In this document: positions 28,459 through 36,635 of the stretch, in pieces
How positions within the stretch are numbered: position 1 is the first letter of the stretch
Layout: every line of letters starts with the position of its first letter
Assembly (NCBI RefSeq): GCF_032818155.1
Contig: NZ_CP102589.1
Location: 1,598,001 to 1,662,000, forward strand
Length of the DNA stretch: 64,000 nt
From: Niallia taxi
GTDB taxonomy: Bacteria; Bacillota; Bacilli; Bacillales; Cytobacillaceae
Direction: 5' to 3'
Program-made: the position numbers and the translations under genes
The notes under the pieces: model-generated
Told to the model about the DNA's origin: nothing
Databases searched by the model: none
The model's input: the letters and a program-made list of their open reading frames with translations, nothing else

Positions 28459-28493
28459 AACACCTCGTCAACACTTTTGATGAGGTGTTTATT
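28459..28493 (+). other. hairpin that contains the pbpI ribosome binding site
   Basis: AACACCTCGTCA (28459-28470) pairs with TGATGAGGTGTT (28478-28489), one G-U. The 3' arm holds GAGGTG (28482-28487), the only SD for the pbpI ATG at 28495. The tail TTTATTTATG is a poor T-tract, so it may be a weak greA terminator, a translation-occluding hairpin, or both. Confidence 0.7.
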
Positions 28494-28494
28494 T

Positions 28495-30264
28495 ATGTGG
28501 AGAAACAGGGCAATTTTTATCGGAGTGTTTTTTATATGCATGCTTGCCGTACTGCTGGCAAGGCTAGTTCAAATCCAGCTTATCGAAACAGAACATTTTA
28601 CAAAGCATAATATTAACCTAGTTGAAGCAAGTGTCAAGCAACGATCACAAGAAATGGTGTTGGATAACGGCAGAGGCGGTTTTTTAGACAGAGATGGGGA
28701 GTCGCTTACACAACAAACAAAAACAGTTCTGATTCTATTTCCGTTCTTAAAAAACATGGAATGGGATAGCAAAAAAATTGCGGATATTATTGGCACAACA
28801 GAATATACTTTAACGAAAACAATTGCAGATGCAAAAGAGCCGGTTGTCCTTGGGGGAAGCAAGCCTGTTGAATTGTCTTCAGAACAAATGACGAATATTA
28901 ATAGTCTTAAAATTCCTGGTGTGTTTGCCGTAAATAAAAAATACAGGGTCCAAAATGATTTAGCAGAGCAGCTCTTAGGGATAACAGGACAAAATGAAGA
29001 ACAGCTTGCCGCCCGATATCCTGATAAAAAGCTGTCCTACGATACATTAATGGGTCTGACTGGATTAGAAAAAAGCTTTGATGAATTTCTCCTTCCAGAT
29101 GGAGAATCTAAGCTTGTCTATCATGTTGATGCAACAGGCGGTCCTTTATTCGGCGTAAATGTAAAATATGTGGAGCCGGGAAATCCTTTTTATCCAGTGA
29201 ATATTAAAACAACCATAGATAAAGAGCTGCAAGAAAATGCAGAGCAATTGGCGGACAAGCATGGAATTAAAAAGGGCGGACTCGTGCTTTTAGATATGGA
29301 GACAAATACTGTCGCTGCCATGGTATCACGTCCAAATATAAACTCAAGCAGTCCTTATGAAACAGAAGGAATTAATAACTTTATGCTAAAACAGCAAATA
29401 GTCGGCTCTGTATTTAAGACTGTTGTTGCTGCAGCGGCAATTGATAATAAATTGGATAATAAGGATGCTGTTTACAACTGCAGTCAAAAGATAAATGGAG
29501 ATCCTGATCCAGTTTATCAGCATGGCATGCTTAACTTTACAGATAGCTTTGCTGTCAGCTGTAATAATACATTTGCGACGATTGCAAAGGATCTGCAAAA
29601 CATCGATGAGCATATGCTAGAGGATTATGCCAACAAGCTATCTTTAACGGCTTCCGTTGGCTGGCAAGGATCTATTTTTCATTCGAGCGATTTCAAGCAA
29701 TTACAGGATGAGGAAAAGGGCCGAGTGTTTTTGTCAGAGGAAGCAAGAAAGGATAAAAATTATGTTGCATTGACAGGCATCGGTCAAAACGAAGTGAGAG
29801 TTACCCCTCTCGCTGTTGCGAACATGATGGCGACAATTGCCAGAGGCGGGGAAAAGCAGGCAGTTAGAGTTGCATCTGAAATAGAATATAAAAATGGCAG
29901 CACATTGCTTACATTTGATCAAAAAAAACTGCTTGGGGACACGATTAAACCATATACAGCAGAGCGGCTTCAAAAGCTTTTAAGAGAAGTTGTCGAGAAT
30001 AAAGAAGGCACTGGCAGATGGTTTCAGGACTTGCCTTATGAAGTGGCTGGGAAATCCGGAACCGCAGAAACTGGCATATACAAAGGAAAAGAGCAGCTTC
30101 ACAATAAATGGTTTGCAGGTTATTTTCCGTATGACAATCCCAAGTATGCCCTTGTTGCCGTTAATCTTGAAGTATTTGCTGACGAAGGAGGAGTCAATCC
30201 GCTGTTTGCAGATATGGTTAAAATGGTATATGAGCATGATCATAATGAGAACAAGCAGGAGTAG
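28495..30264 (+). CDS. pbpI: class B penicillin-binding protein PbpI
   Basis: 589 residues: N-terminal TM helix (about 6-24), dimerisation domain, transpeptidase domain. Active-site motifs are SVFK (305-308), SCN (355-357) and KSGT (520-523). It crosslinks peptidoglycan; B. subtilis YrrR/PbpI is expressed during sporulation. The frame opens at 28477, inside the hairpin; ATG 28495 is the first with an SD (GAGGTG). yrrS follows as in B. subtilis. Confidence 0.93.
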   Translation: MWRNRAIFIGVFFICMLAVLLARLVQIQLIETEHFTKHNINLVEASVKQRSQEMVLDNGRGGFLDRDGESLTQQTKTVLILFPFLKNMEWDSKKIADIIGTTEYTLTKTIADAKEPVVLGGSKPVELSSEQMTNINSLKIPGVFAVNKKYRVQNDLAEQLLGITGQNEEQLAARYPDKKLSYDTLMGLTGLEKSFDEFLLPDGESKLVYHVDATGGPLFGVNVKYVEPGNPFYPVNIKTTIDKELQENAEQLADKHGIKKGGLVLLDMETNTVAAMVSRPNINSSSPYETEGINNFMLKQQIVGSVFKTVVAAAAIDNKLDNKDAVYNCSQKINGDPDPVYQHGMLNFTDSFAVSCNNTFATIAKDLQNIDEHMLEDYANKLSLTASVGWQGSIFHSSDFKQLQDEEKGRVFLSEEARKDKNYVALTGIGQNEVRVTPLAVANMMATIARGGEKQAVRVASEIEYKNGSTLLTFDQKKLLGDTIKPYTAERLQKLLREVVENKEGTGRWFQDLPYEVAGKSGTAETGIYKGKEQLHNKWFAGYFPYDNPKYALVAVNLEVFADEGGVNPLFADMVKMVYEHDHNENKQE

Positions 30265-30393
30265 TAAAATACCCATTTTCCTTTTCACTCAGCAAAAGTC
30301 ATGATAGAATATGTACAGCCTTAATTGGCTAAAAAAATGGTGATAATAAAGAAACATAATACAAATGTTTGGATATAGGGAGGAGAAACAGTT

Positions 30394-31035
30394 TTGAGCA
30401 CAGACACTAACAATAATGTTCGAAGCAGATCGGAAAATCGATCAAAGAGGAAAAAGACGAATATTATTCTTAATGGCTTGATCATTCTTGTCATAGCATT
30501 AATTGTTTTTGTCTCATATTCTATTTTCAAGACAAAAGATGACAACAATGCAGAAAAGCAAAGTAACACAAACGCAGCTAAAACGGAAGAGACTGCTGCG
30601 AGTGGGGATGCTGCTGCCCAAACAGACGATGACAAAGCTTCCAATACGGACGACGCAGATGAAGATTCTACAGAGCAAAAAGACGGAGATGAAGTCATCA
30701 CAGATGGAGGCAGTGATTCGAACGTTATTAAAACAATCGAAAATTCTTCATGGGAGTCTGTTGGCACAGCACAAACTGGTGAACATACTGCTACCTACTC
30801 AGAAGGCGTTGATTGGAATGAGCAGGTTAAAGCATTGGCATATGGAACAGGAATTGATGAAAGTAATATGACTGTCTGGTTTTTAGGTAACAACAATCAC
30901 GACCCTAATAAATCGATTGGCACTGTATCCACAAAAGATAAAAGCCAAAAATATCGAGTATATATTGAATGGGTAGACGGCAGCGGCTGGAAGCCAACAA
31001 AGGTAGAAGAAATTAAAGATTTAAATATCCGTTAA
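30394..31035 (+). CDS. yrrS: YrrS family protein (DUF1510)
   Basis: 213 residues: basic N-terminus (RSENRSKRKKTN), one TM helix (about 28-47), a low-complexity acidic/Ala/Thr linker (about 50-115), and a C-terminal DUF1510 domain containing SSWESVGTAQTGEHTATYSEG and IEWVDGSGWKP. Membrane-anchored, extracytoplasmic. Function unknown, linked to PbpI by synteny. TTG start with GGGAGGAG. A 26-nt perfect palindrome follows. Confidence 0.88.
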   Translation: MSTDTNNNVRSRSENRSKRKKTNIILNGLIILVIALIVFVSYSIFKTKDDNNAEKQSNTNAAKTEETAASGDAAAQTDDDKASNTDDADEDSTEQKDGDEVITDGGSDSNVIKTIENSSWESVGTAQTGEHTATYSEGVDWNEQVKALAYGTGIDESNMTVWFLGNNNHDPNKSIGTVSTKDKSQKYRVYIEWVDGSGWKPTKVEEIKDLNIR

Positions 31036-31044
31036 TCAATAGAA

Positions 31045-31078
31045 GCGGCATATGAATATTCATATGCCGCCATCATTT
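31045..31078. terminator. bidirectional terminator between yrrS and yrzA
   Basis: Perfect 26-nt palindrome (13-bp arms, GCGGCATATGAAT) at 31045-31070 with T-rich sequence on the + side, placed between convergent genes. Confidence 0.75.
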
Positions 31079-31083
31079 TGTTC

Positions 31084-31290
31084 TTATTTTTTTATTTTAA
31101 AATGCACCATAACTGTGTGGTACGGTCTGCCGTTTTCTTGAAGTGTTGTTTGATGATTTACAGAATGCACGGAAAGCAAAATACCTTTGTTTATTTCAAT
31201 TTGCTCAGAAATTCTTTTTTCAATCGTTTTTAGGCTTTCTCCTTCAAAAAATTCTACTTTGTCTTGGATAATATCAAGCTGAAAATTCAT
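31084..31290 (-). CDS. yrzA: DUF2536 small protein (YrzA-like)
   Basis: 68 residues on the minus strand: MNFQLDIIQDKVEFFEGESLKTIEKRI, ending in HTVMVHFKIKK. Start ATG at 31290 has AGAAAGGAAG just upstream on that strand. A DUF2536 protein of this size lies between yrrS and yrrT in B. subtilis, which is the basis of the name. Function unknown. The only minus-strand gene in the first 36 kb. Confidence 0.82.
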   Translation of the reverse strand: MNFQLDIIQDKVEFFEGESLKTIEKRISEQIEINKGILLSVHSVNHQTTLQENGRPYHTVMVHFKIKK

Positions 31291-31410
31291 AGGTTACTTC
31301 CTTTCTAGGGATATCTGTATGTATTTTAGCATAAATAGTATAAAACAAGGAGACTGGTGATAAAAGCAATTTACCAGAAAAGTGAGTGGAGTCTTTAGTA
31401 AATGATGAAC

Positions 31411-31448
31411 ATGACTCTCGTCCAATTCATAGTATGTTTATGGGAATT
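31411..31448 (+). promoter_or_regulatory. candidate yrrT operon promoter and CymR box
   Basis: AATTCATAGTATG..TTATGGGAATT (31424-31448) resembles the CymR consensus I recall, which ends in TGGAATT. ATGACT (31411), 16-bp spacer, TATGTT (31433) is a possible promoter overlapping it. Weak by sequence, but cymR is in this window and the operon is a known CymR target in B. subtilis. Confidence 0.4.
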
Positions 31449-31473
31449 GTTTGCTATGAAAGGGGAATGCGAA

Positions 31474-32112
31474 ATGGGAAAGGAATTCATTGAAATCTTT
31501 GAAAAATGGGCGGACACTTACGATAGTAGCTTAACAAAAGATATCGAGTACAAAGAAGTGTTTCACGGCTATGACCAAATATTAGAAAGTGTTGCAAATA
31601 AAGCCTTCGGCGAAGTTGTTGAATTTGGACCAGGAACAGGTAATCTTACTGTAAAGCTGTTAGAGCTAGGCTTGTCTGTCACAGGAATAGAACCTTCCCC
31701 GGCTATGCGAAAATTAGCGGACGAAAAGCTAAAAGGGAAAGCAGTTGTGAAGGACGGTGACTTTCTTTCCTTTACTATAGAGAAAAAACCAGATGTTTTT
31801 GTCAGTACGTATGCTTTTCATCATTTAACAGATAAAGAAAAAGCAGAAGCCATTACTCTTTATAGTAATTTACTGTCGTCATCTGGTAAAATAGTTTTTG
31901 CGGATACAATGTTTCGTTCCGAAGAAGAATATGAAAAAGCAAAAGCAGCCGCTTCACAAAGCGGATTTAATAACCTTGCAGCAGACTTAGCACGTGAATA
32001 CTATTCCACCATCCCGAAGCTTAAGGGGATGTTAGAGGAAAATGGCTTCACTGCCACATTTACTCGCTTAAATGAGTTTGTCTGGATCATGGAAGGAATA
32101 AAAGTGCAGTAA
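31474..32112 (+). CDS. yrrT: SAM-dependent methyltransferase YrrT
   Basis: 212 residues starting [19 protein letters not shown]. Class I methyltransferase motif [16 protein letters not shown], then VTGIEPSP and [10 protein letters not shown]. It is thought to supply the AdoMet-to-AdoHcy step at the head of the methionine-to-cysteine recycling operon. The frame opens at 31402, upstream of the probable promoter; ATG 31474 has AAAGGGG and gives the family N-terminus. Confidence 0.88.
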   Translation: MGKEFIEIFEKWADTYDSSLTKDIEYKEVFHGYDQILESVANKAFGEVVEFGPGTGNLTVKLLELGLSVTGIEPSPAMRKLADEKLKGKAVVKDGDFLSFTIEKKPDVFVSTYAFHHLTDKEKAEAITLYSNLLSSSGKIVFADTMFRSEEEYEKAKAAASQSGFNNLAADLAREYYSTIPKLKGMLEENGFTATFTRLNEFVWIMEGIKVQ

Positions 32113-32128
32113 GAAAGAGGGAAATACA

Positions 32129-32824
32129 TTGAAAATAGCAATCATCGGAGCAATGGAAGAAGAAGTTTCTATACTAAGAGAACAGATGGAAAATAAAAAG
32201 GAGCAGACAATCGCTGGTTTTCAGTTTATTGAAGGAAATTTGGCTGGCAAGGAAGTAGTCCTGCTTCGTTCAGGCATCGGCAAGGTTAATGCTGCAATGA
32301 GCACAACAATCCTAATGCAGGCCTATAAACCGGATTATCTTATTAATACAGGTTCAGCAGGTGGATTAAATCCTGACTTGAATGTTGGAGATGTTGTAAT
32401 CTCTAGTGAAGTTAGACATCATGATGTAGATGCAACTATATTCGGCTATGAATATGGTCAAGTGCCACAAATGCCTGCAAGCTTTGCAGCATACAATAGT
32501 TTAATTCAAATAGCCGAGGAAAGTGCCAAGGAAGTTGGCGAATATGCAGTTGTGAGAGGCCTTATCACAACAGGAGATTCCTTTATTAACGATCCTGAGA
32601 GGGCTGACTTTATTAAATCAAAATTTACTGGGCTTCAAGCAGTTGAAATGGAAGCAGCTGCAATAGCACAGGTTGCATATAAGCATGAAATACCATTTGT
32701 GATTATCCGTTCCCTGTCTGATATTGCCGGTAAAGAGTCGCATCTGTCCTTTGATCAATACTTGGAGAAGGCAGCAGTGCATTCAGCAAACTTAGTAGTT
32801 GGAATTGTAAAGAAAATGAAGTAA
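32129..32824 (+). CDS. mtnN: MTA/SAH nucleosidase
   Basis: 231 residues. N-terminus [16 protein letters not shown], glycine-rich [19 protein letters not shown] (substrate-ribose glutamate) and RSLSDIAG with the catalytic aspartate. It hydrolyses S-adenosylhomocysteine and methylthioadenosine, producing S-ribosylhomocysteine for LuxS. TTG start after AAGAAAGAGGG; 16 bases from yrrT. Confidence 0.96.
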   Translation: MKIAIIGAMEEEVSILREQMENKKEQTIAGFQFIEGNLAGKEVVLLRSGIGKVNAAMSTTILMQAYKPDYLINTGSAGGLNPDLNVGDVVISSEVRHHDVDATIFGYEYGQVPQMPASFAAYNSLIQIAEESAKEVGEYAVVRGLITTGDSFINDPERADFIKSKFTGLQAVEMEAAAIAQVAYKHEIPFVIIRSLSDIAGKESHLSFDQYLEKAAVHSANLVVGIVKKMK

Positions 32825-32832
32825 ACAGGAGC

Positions 32833-32865
32833 GGGAAGACTTGTTAAAGACTTCCCCCCTTTTTT
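32833..32865 (+). terminator. hairpin with T-tract between mtnN and mccA
   Basis: GGGAAG..CTT pairs with AGACTTCCC, followed by CCCTTTTTT. It suggests partial termination inside the recycling operon, with mccA having its own upstream region (32866-32980). Confidence 0.6.
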
Positions 32866-32980
32866 ACCGATTAATTCTGACTATTCAAATGGGGATATAA
32901 GTAATAGAGCAATCGGTATATTTTGCAAACGAAATTAAGTGCAAAACAGGCAATGATATATAGAAGGAGGGAAATGATTG

Positions 32981-33904
32981 ATGAGAGTTCACAACAATGT
33001 ACATCAACTTATTGGCAATACGCCAATGGTTGAGATAACCCATTTTCCTTTGCCGAATCATGTTCGTATATTTGCGAAGCTAGAGTTTTATAACCCAGGC
33101 GGAAGCATTAAAGACAGACTTGGGCTTGAATTAGTCAAGGATGCCATTGAGAGTGGAAAGCTGACAAAAGGTGGAACAATCATTGAACCAACTGCAGGAA
33201 ACACAGGAATAGGTTTAGCTCTTGCTGCATTAAATCAAGATATAAACGTAATTGTGTGTGTGCCGGAAAAGTTCAGCATCGAGAAACAGCAAATTATGAA
33301 GGCTTTAGGTGCGGAAATTATCCATACGCCAACACATATGGGCATGGCTGGGGCGATTGCAAAGGCAAAAGAGCTGCAAAAAAGCATTCCAGGCTCGTTC
33401 CTGCCAGGTCAATTTGAAAATCCAGCAAATCCAGATACTTATTATAAAACACTAGGACCGGAAATTTGGGAGCAGCTTGATGGAGATATAGATATCTTTG
33501 TTGCTGGTGCTGGTACTGGTGGTACCTTTATGGGAACAGCCAGATACTTAAAAGACCAAAAAAGCACAATAAAAACAGTTATCGTAGAGCCAGAAGGATC
33601 TATCCTGAATGGCGGAATTGCTGGGTCACATAAAACAGAAGGCATTGGAATGGAATTTCTGCCCACCTATATGGACACTTCTTATTTTGATGCAATTCAT
33701 ACAGTAAGTGATGCTGATGCCTTTCAAAAGGTAAAGGATGCGGCTAAAAAAGAAGGGTTGCTAGTTGGCAGTTCCTCAGGGGCAGCCTTGCATGCTGCCT
33801 TATTGGAGGCAGAGGCTGCTACGCCAGGAACAAATATTGTCGTTGTGTTTCCAGACAGCAGCGACAGGTATATTAGCAAGAAGATCTTTGAAGGAGGAAT
33901 ATAA
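32981..33904 (+). CDS. mccA: O-acetylserine-dependent cystathionine beta-synthase MccA
   Basis: 307 residues of fold-type II PLP enzymes (CysK family): GNTPMVEI, PLP lysine in PGGSIKDR, GNTGIG asparagine loop, GAGTGGTFMG phosphate loop, SSGAALHAA near the end. With mccB directly downstream it forms the reverse transsulfuration pair homocysteine to cystathionine to cysteine. TTG 32978 is adjacent; ATG 32981 is chosen, SD AAGGAGGG. Confidence 0.94.
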   Translation: MRVHNNVHQLIGNTPMVEITHFPLPNHVRIFAKLEFYNPGGSIKDRLGLELVKDAIESGKLTKGGTIIEPTAGNTGIGLALAALNQDINVIVCVPEKFSIEKQQIMKALGAEIIHTPTHMGMAGAIAKAKELQKSIPGSFLPGQFENPANPDTYYKTLGPEIWEQLDGDIDIFVAGAGTGGTFMGTARYLKDQKSTIKTVIVEPEGSILNGGIAGSHKTEGIGMEFLPTYMDTSYFDAIHTVSDADAFQKVKDAAKKEGLLVGSSSGAALHAALLEAEAATPGTNIVVVFPDSSDRYISKKIFEGGI

Positions 33905-35038
<1,134 letters not shown>

Positions 35039-35045
35039 ACTAGCT

Positions 35046-35078
35046 AACCTCCGTGACGAAGTCATGGGGGTTTTATTT
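35046..35078 (+). terminator. terminator after mccB
   Basis: AACCTCCGTGAC / GTCATGGGGGTT (two G-U) then TTATTTAA. The gap 35079-35359 (281 bp) shows only a GGATTTTTCG/GAAAAAAATCC hairpin at 35243-35265 and a possible yrhC promoter (TTGCTA 35292, TATGTT 35317). Confidence 0.8.
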
Positions 35079-35359
35079 AATGGGTTAAGAGTCTATGCTG
35101 TGAAACAAAGGGAAGAGCCCCAGCATCAAAGTATGAGAAGGCGATAGCTTCCTGGCTACAAAAAGCGAGAGTAGCAGCAGCTTTATGTGATTGCTCAACA
35201 ATTATTTAAGTAACAAAGTTATCTAAATGGATTTTCCACGTTGGATTTTTCGTCCGAAAAAAATCCTATAATTTTCCTGACATGCTATCAATTGCTAAAG
35301 AAAAGTTAGCTAAGCTTATGTTAAAGTAGAGTTATAGAAAAGTAGAAAGCAGGGATAGC

Positions 35360-35605
35360 TTGGAAAAGACGTTGAAGGATTTGTCGGGGAAATTGGCGGA
35401 TTACAAACGATTTGCGATTGTTTTGTTGGCTGTTGGGGTCTTTTTTTATTTAGGAGTCATTATTCCAGCTGTGCATCAAGTTAAATGGCATGATGAAGCA
35501 ATGACAATAACATCAGCACTTACTTTATCAGCATCCATTTTCTTCTTTGCAAAAGTGAAGAAGTTCAGAAAAATGATCAGCGACATGACAGATGACGATA
35601 TGTAA
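35360..35605 (+). CDS. yrhC: YrhC family small membrane protein
   Basis: 81 residues: amphipathic N-terminal segment LKDLSGKLADYKRF, TM helices at about 19-37 and 47-65, charged tail. YrhC follows mccB in B. subtilis. Function unknown; probably inner membrane. TTG start with AGGGATAG. Confidence 0.85.
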   Translation: MEKTLKDLSGKLADYKRFAIVLLAVGVFFYLGVIIPAVHQVKWHDEAMTITSALTLSASIFFFAKVKKFRKMISDMTDDDM

Positions 35606-35625
35606 ATGAATAGATTGATAAGCAA

Positions 35626-35655
35626 AGAGGATGAGAAATTCATCTTCTTTTTTTA
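35626..35655 (+). terminator. terminator after yrhC
   Basis: AGAGGATGA / TCATCTTCT (one G-U) then TTTTTTATG. Confidence 0.8.
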
Positions 35656-35675
35656 TGCCCTTTTTTTACTAGGCA

Positions 35676-35731
35676 TAAACCACTTTTTCGAAAAAATAAG
35701 TAAAATCTCTATTTTTAGAAAAAGTGGTTTA
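35676..35731. promoter_or_regulatory. paired inverted 14-bp sites over the -35 of the small-ORF promoter
   Basis: TAAACCACTTTTTC (35676-35689) and GAAAAAGTGGTTTA (35718-35731) are perfect inverted copies, 42 bp centre to centre (about four helical turns). The right copy covers the first part of the -35 box. The element is upstream of the transcription start, so it is a DNA site, probably for an unidentified regulator. Confidence 0.65.
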
Positions 35732-35756
35732 CAAAAATGGAAATAGAGGATATAAT
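35728..35756 (+). promoter_or_regulatory. strong sigma-A promoter of the 29-residue ORF
   Basis: TTTACA (35728-35733), 17-bp spacer, perfect TATAAT (35751-35756). Confidence 0.85.
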
Positions 35757-35795
35757 TGCCAGTGTAAAAACTAATTCTAAAGGAGGTTGAATGTT

Positions 35796-35885
35796 ATGAA
35801 AAACGTATTAATGCAATCAGTGAGCAATATGACAACATTATATGGATTATGCACGAATTCAACCGCTGAGGAATGGAAATTCTAG
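35796..35885 (+). CDS. 29-residue ORF, unrecognised small protein or leader peptide
   Basis: ATG 35796 is preceded by AAAGGAGG at 35780. The ORF reads MKNVLMQSVSNMTTLYGLC then ten more residues ending EEWKF, stop TAG at 35883-35885. It has its own near-consensus promoter, two inverted operator-like sites, and two tandem terminators right behind it. Not hydrophobic enough to be a membrane peptide; one cysteine. I do not recognise it. It may be a regulated micro-protein or a leader peptide that controls the yrzI genes. Confidence 0.55.
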   Translation: MKNVLMQSVSNMTTLYGLCTNSTAEEWKF

Positions 35886-35907
35886 TTTTTTCTAAAATTA
35901 CCTATTC

Positions 35908-35939
35908 AACCGCAGGTGAGTCGTGTCCTGCGGTTTTTA
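35908..35939 (+). terminator. first of two tandem terminators
   Basis: AACCGCAGG (35908-35916) / CCTGCGGTT (35927-35935), then TTTAT. Confidence 0.85.
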
Positions 35940-35963
35940 TATGCCTTCATTTAGAAGCGATAT

Positions 35964-35994
35964 GCCGCAGGAGCTTTCGACCTGTGGTTTTTTT
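35964..35994 (+). terminator. second tandem terminator with interchangeable arms
   Basis: GCCGCAGG (35964-35971) / CCTGTGGT (35981-35988) then TTTTTTT. Its 3' arm can pair completely with the 5' arm of the first terminator, and its 5' arm with the first one's 3' arm. Confidence 0.82.
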
Positions 35995-36063
35995 GTGTCT
36001 TTTTAATTAAAATATTACATTTTAGTTAATAACTGGTAATTATTTTTGAAAGGAGGTGATATT

Positions 36064-36216
36064 ATGACACTTCATATTCTTTTTATGACCATAACGATTA
36101 AGAGGAAACAACAAACTTATGAGCAATTTATGCATGATGAGCTTATGAAACAAATAATTGAAGAAAGCAAACAAAAGCAAGTAAGCTTAGGAGACTTTAC
36201 AAGAAATACGTTTTAA
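36064..36216 (+). CDS. yrzI: YrzI-family small protein, tandem copy 1
   Basis: 50 residues starting MTLHILFMTITIKRKQQTYE, a hydrophobic start followed by a charged helix. This is the pattern of the Bac_small_yrzI family (about 50 residues, often in tandem). SD AAAGGAGGTG at 36050. In B. subtilis yrzI also follows yrhC. Function unknown; described as probable sporulation protein, on thin evidence. Confidence 0.8.
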   Translation: MTLHILFMTITIKRKQQTYEQFMHDELMKQIIEESKQKQVSLGDFTRNTF

Positions 36217-36252
36217 GAGGAGAGCATTTTGAAGATAAAGGGGGTGAAAAAT

Positions 36253-36393
36253 ATGACACTGAATCTACTGTTCTTTACAGTTATTATCCGTAAACGAGAA
36301 ATCAGCACAAAAGAATATTTACATCAGCAAAGAATTGAAAAATTAATGGATGAACATAAAAACAGGCAAATTACCCATCAGCGTTTACTGTAA
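36253..36393 (+). CDS. YrzI-family small protein, tandem copy 2
   Basis: 46 residues starting MTLNLLFFTVIIRKREISTK; clear paralogue of the preceding gene (MTL.LLF.T..I.KR). SD AAAGGGGGTG at 36237. An alternative TTG start at 36229 with GAGGAG would add 8 residues; the paralogue alignment favours ATG. Gap between the copies is 36 bases. Confidence 0.8.
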   Translation: MTLNLLFFTVIIRKREISTKEYLHQQRIEKLMDEHKNRQITHQRLL

Positions 36394-36431
36394 GCTGCCA
36401 GAAAAAAATAACAAGAAAGGTGTGAAGAATC

Positions 36432-36491
36432 ATGATAATCATTTTGCAAAGACGTCAATCAATCCTGTGGGTGGAGAAGGATACCACCTAA
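36432..36491 (+). CDS. 19-residue ORF, possible remnant of a third YrzI copy
   Basis: ATG 36432 after AAGAAAGGTGTGAAG, reading MIIILQRRQSILWVEKDTT. Hydrophobic-then-basic like the start of the YrzI paralogues but stops early. Could be a truncated copy or an unrelated short frame. Confidence 0.3.
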   Translation: MIIILQRRQSILWVEKDTT

Positions 36492-36595
36492 CGAAATGAA
36501 AGGCTTGTGGAGAATGCTATGCATATGTATATATTACTGAATCAGTTGAATGCAAATGGTGGGTAGAGAGAATTAGGAAGACCATGTCTCGGTGA

Positions 36596-36630
36596 TAAAA
36601 AAAGCTCATGCATCTTTTGATGCATGAGCT
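36596..36630 (-). terminator. fbp terminator (also usable from the + side)
   Basis: Perfect 12-bp stem AGCTCATGCATC / GATGCATGAGCT (36603-36614 and 36619-36630). Read on the minus strand it is followed by TTTTTTT. Confidence 0.9.
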
Positions 36631-36635
36631 CCTAA

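Noticed and set aside
30321..30767. 148-codon minus-strand frame opposite yrrS
   Set aside because: Ser/Val-rich because it is antisense to the low-complexity linker of yrrS.
36519..36566. 15-codon frame MHMYILLNQLNANGG after the YrzI genes
   Set aside because: A GTGGAG lies before it, but length and lack of similarity give no support as a gene.
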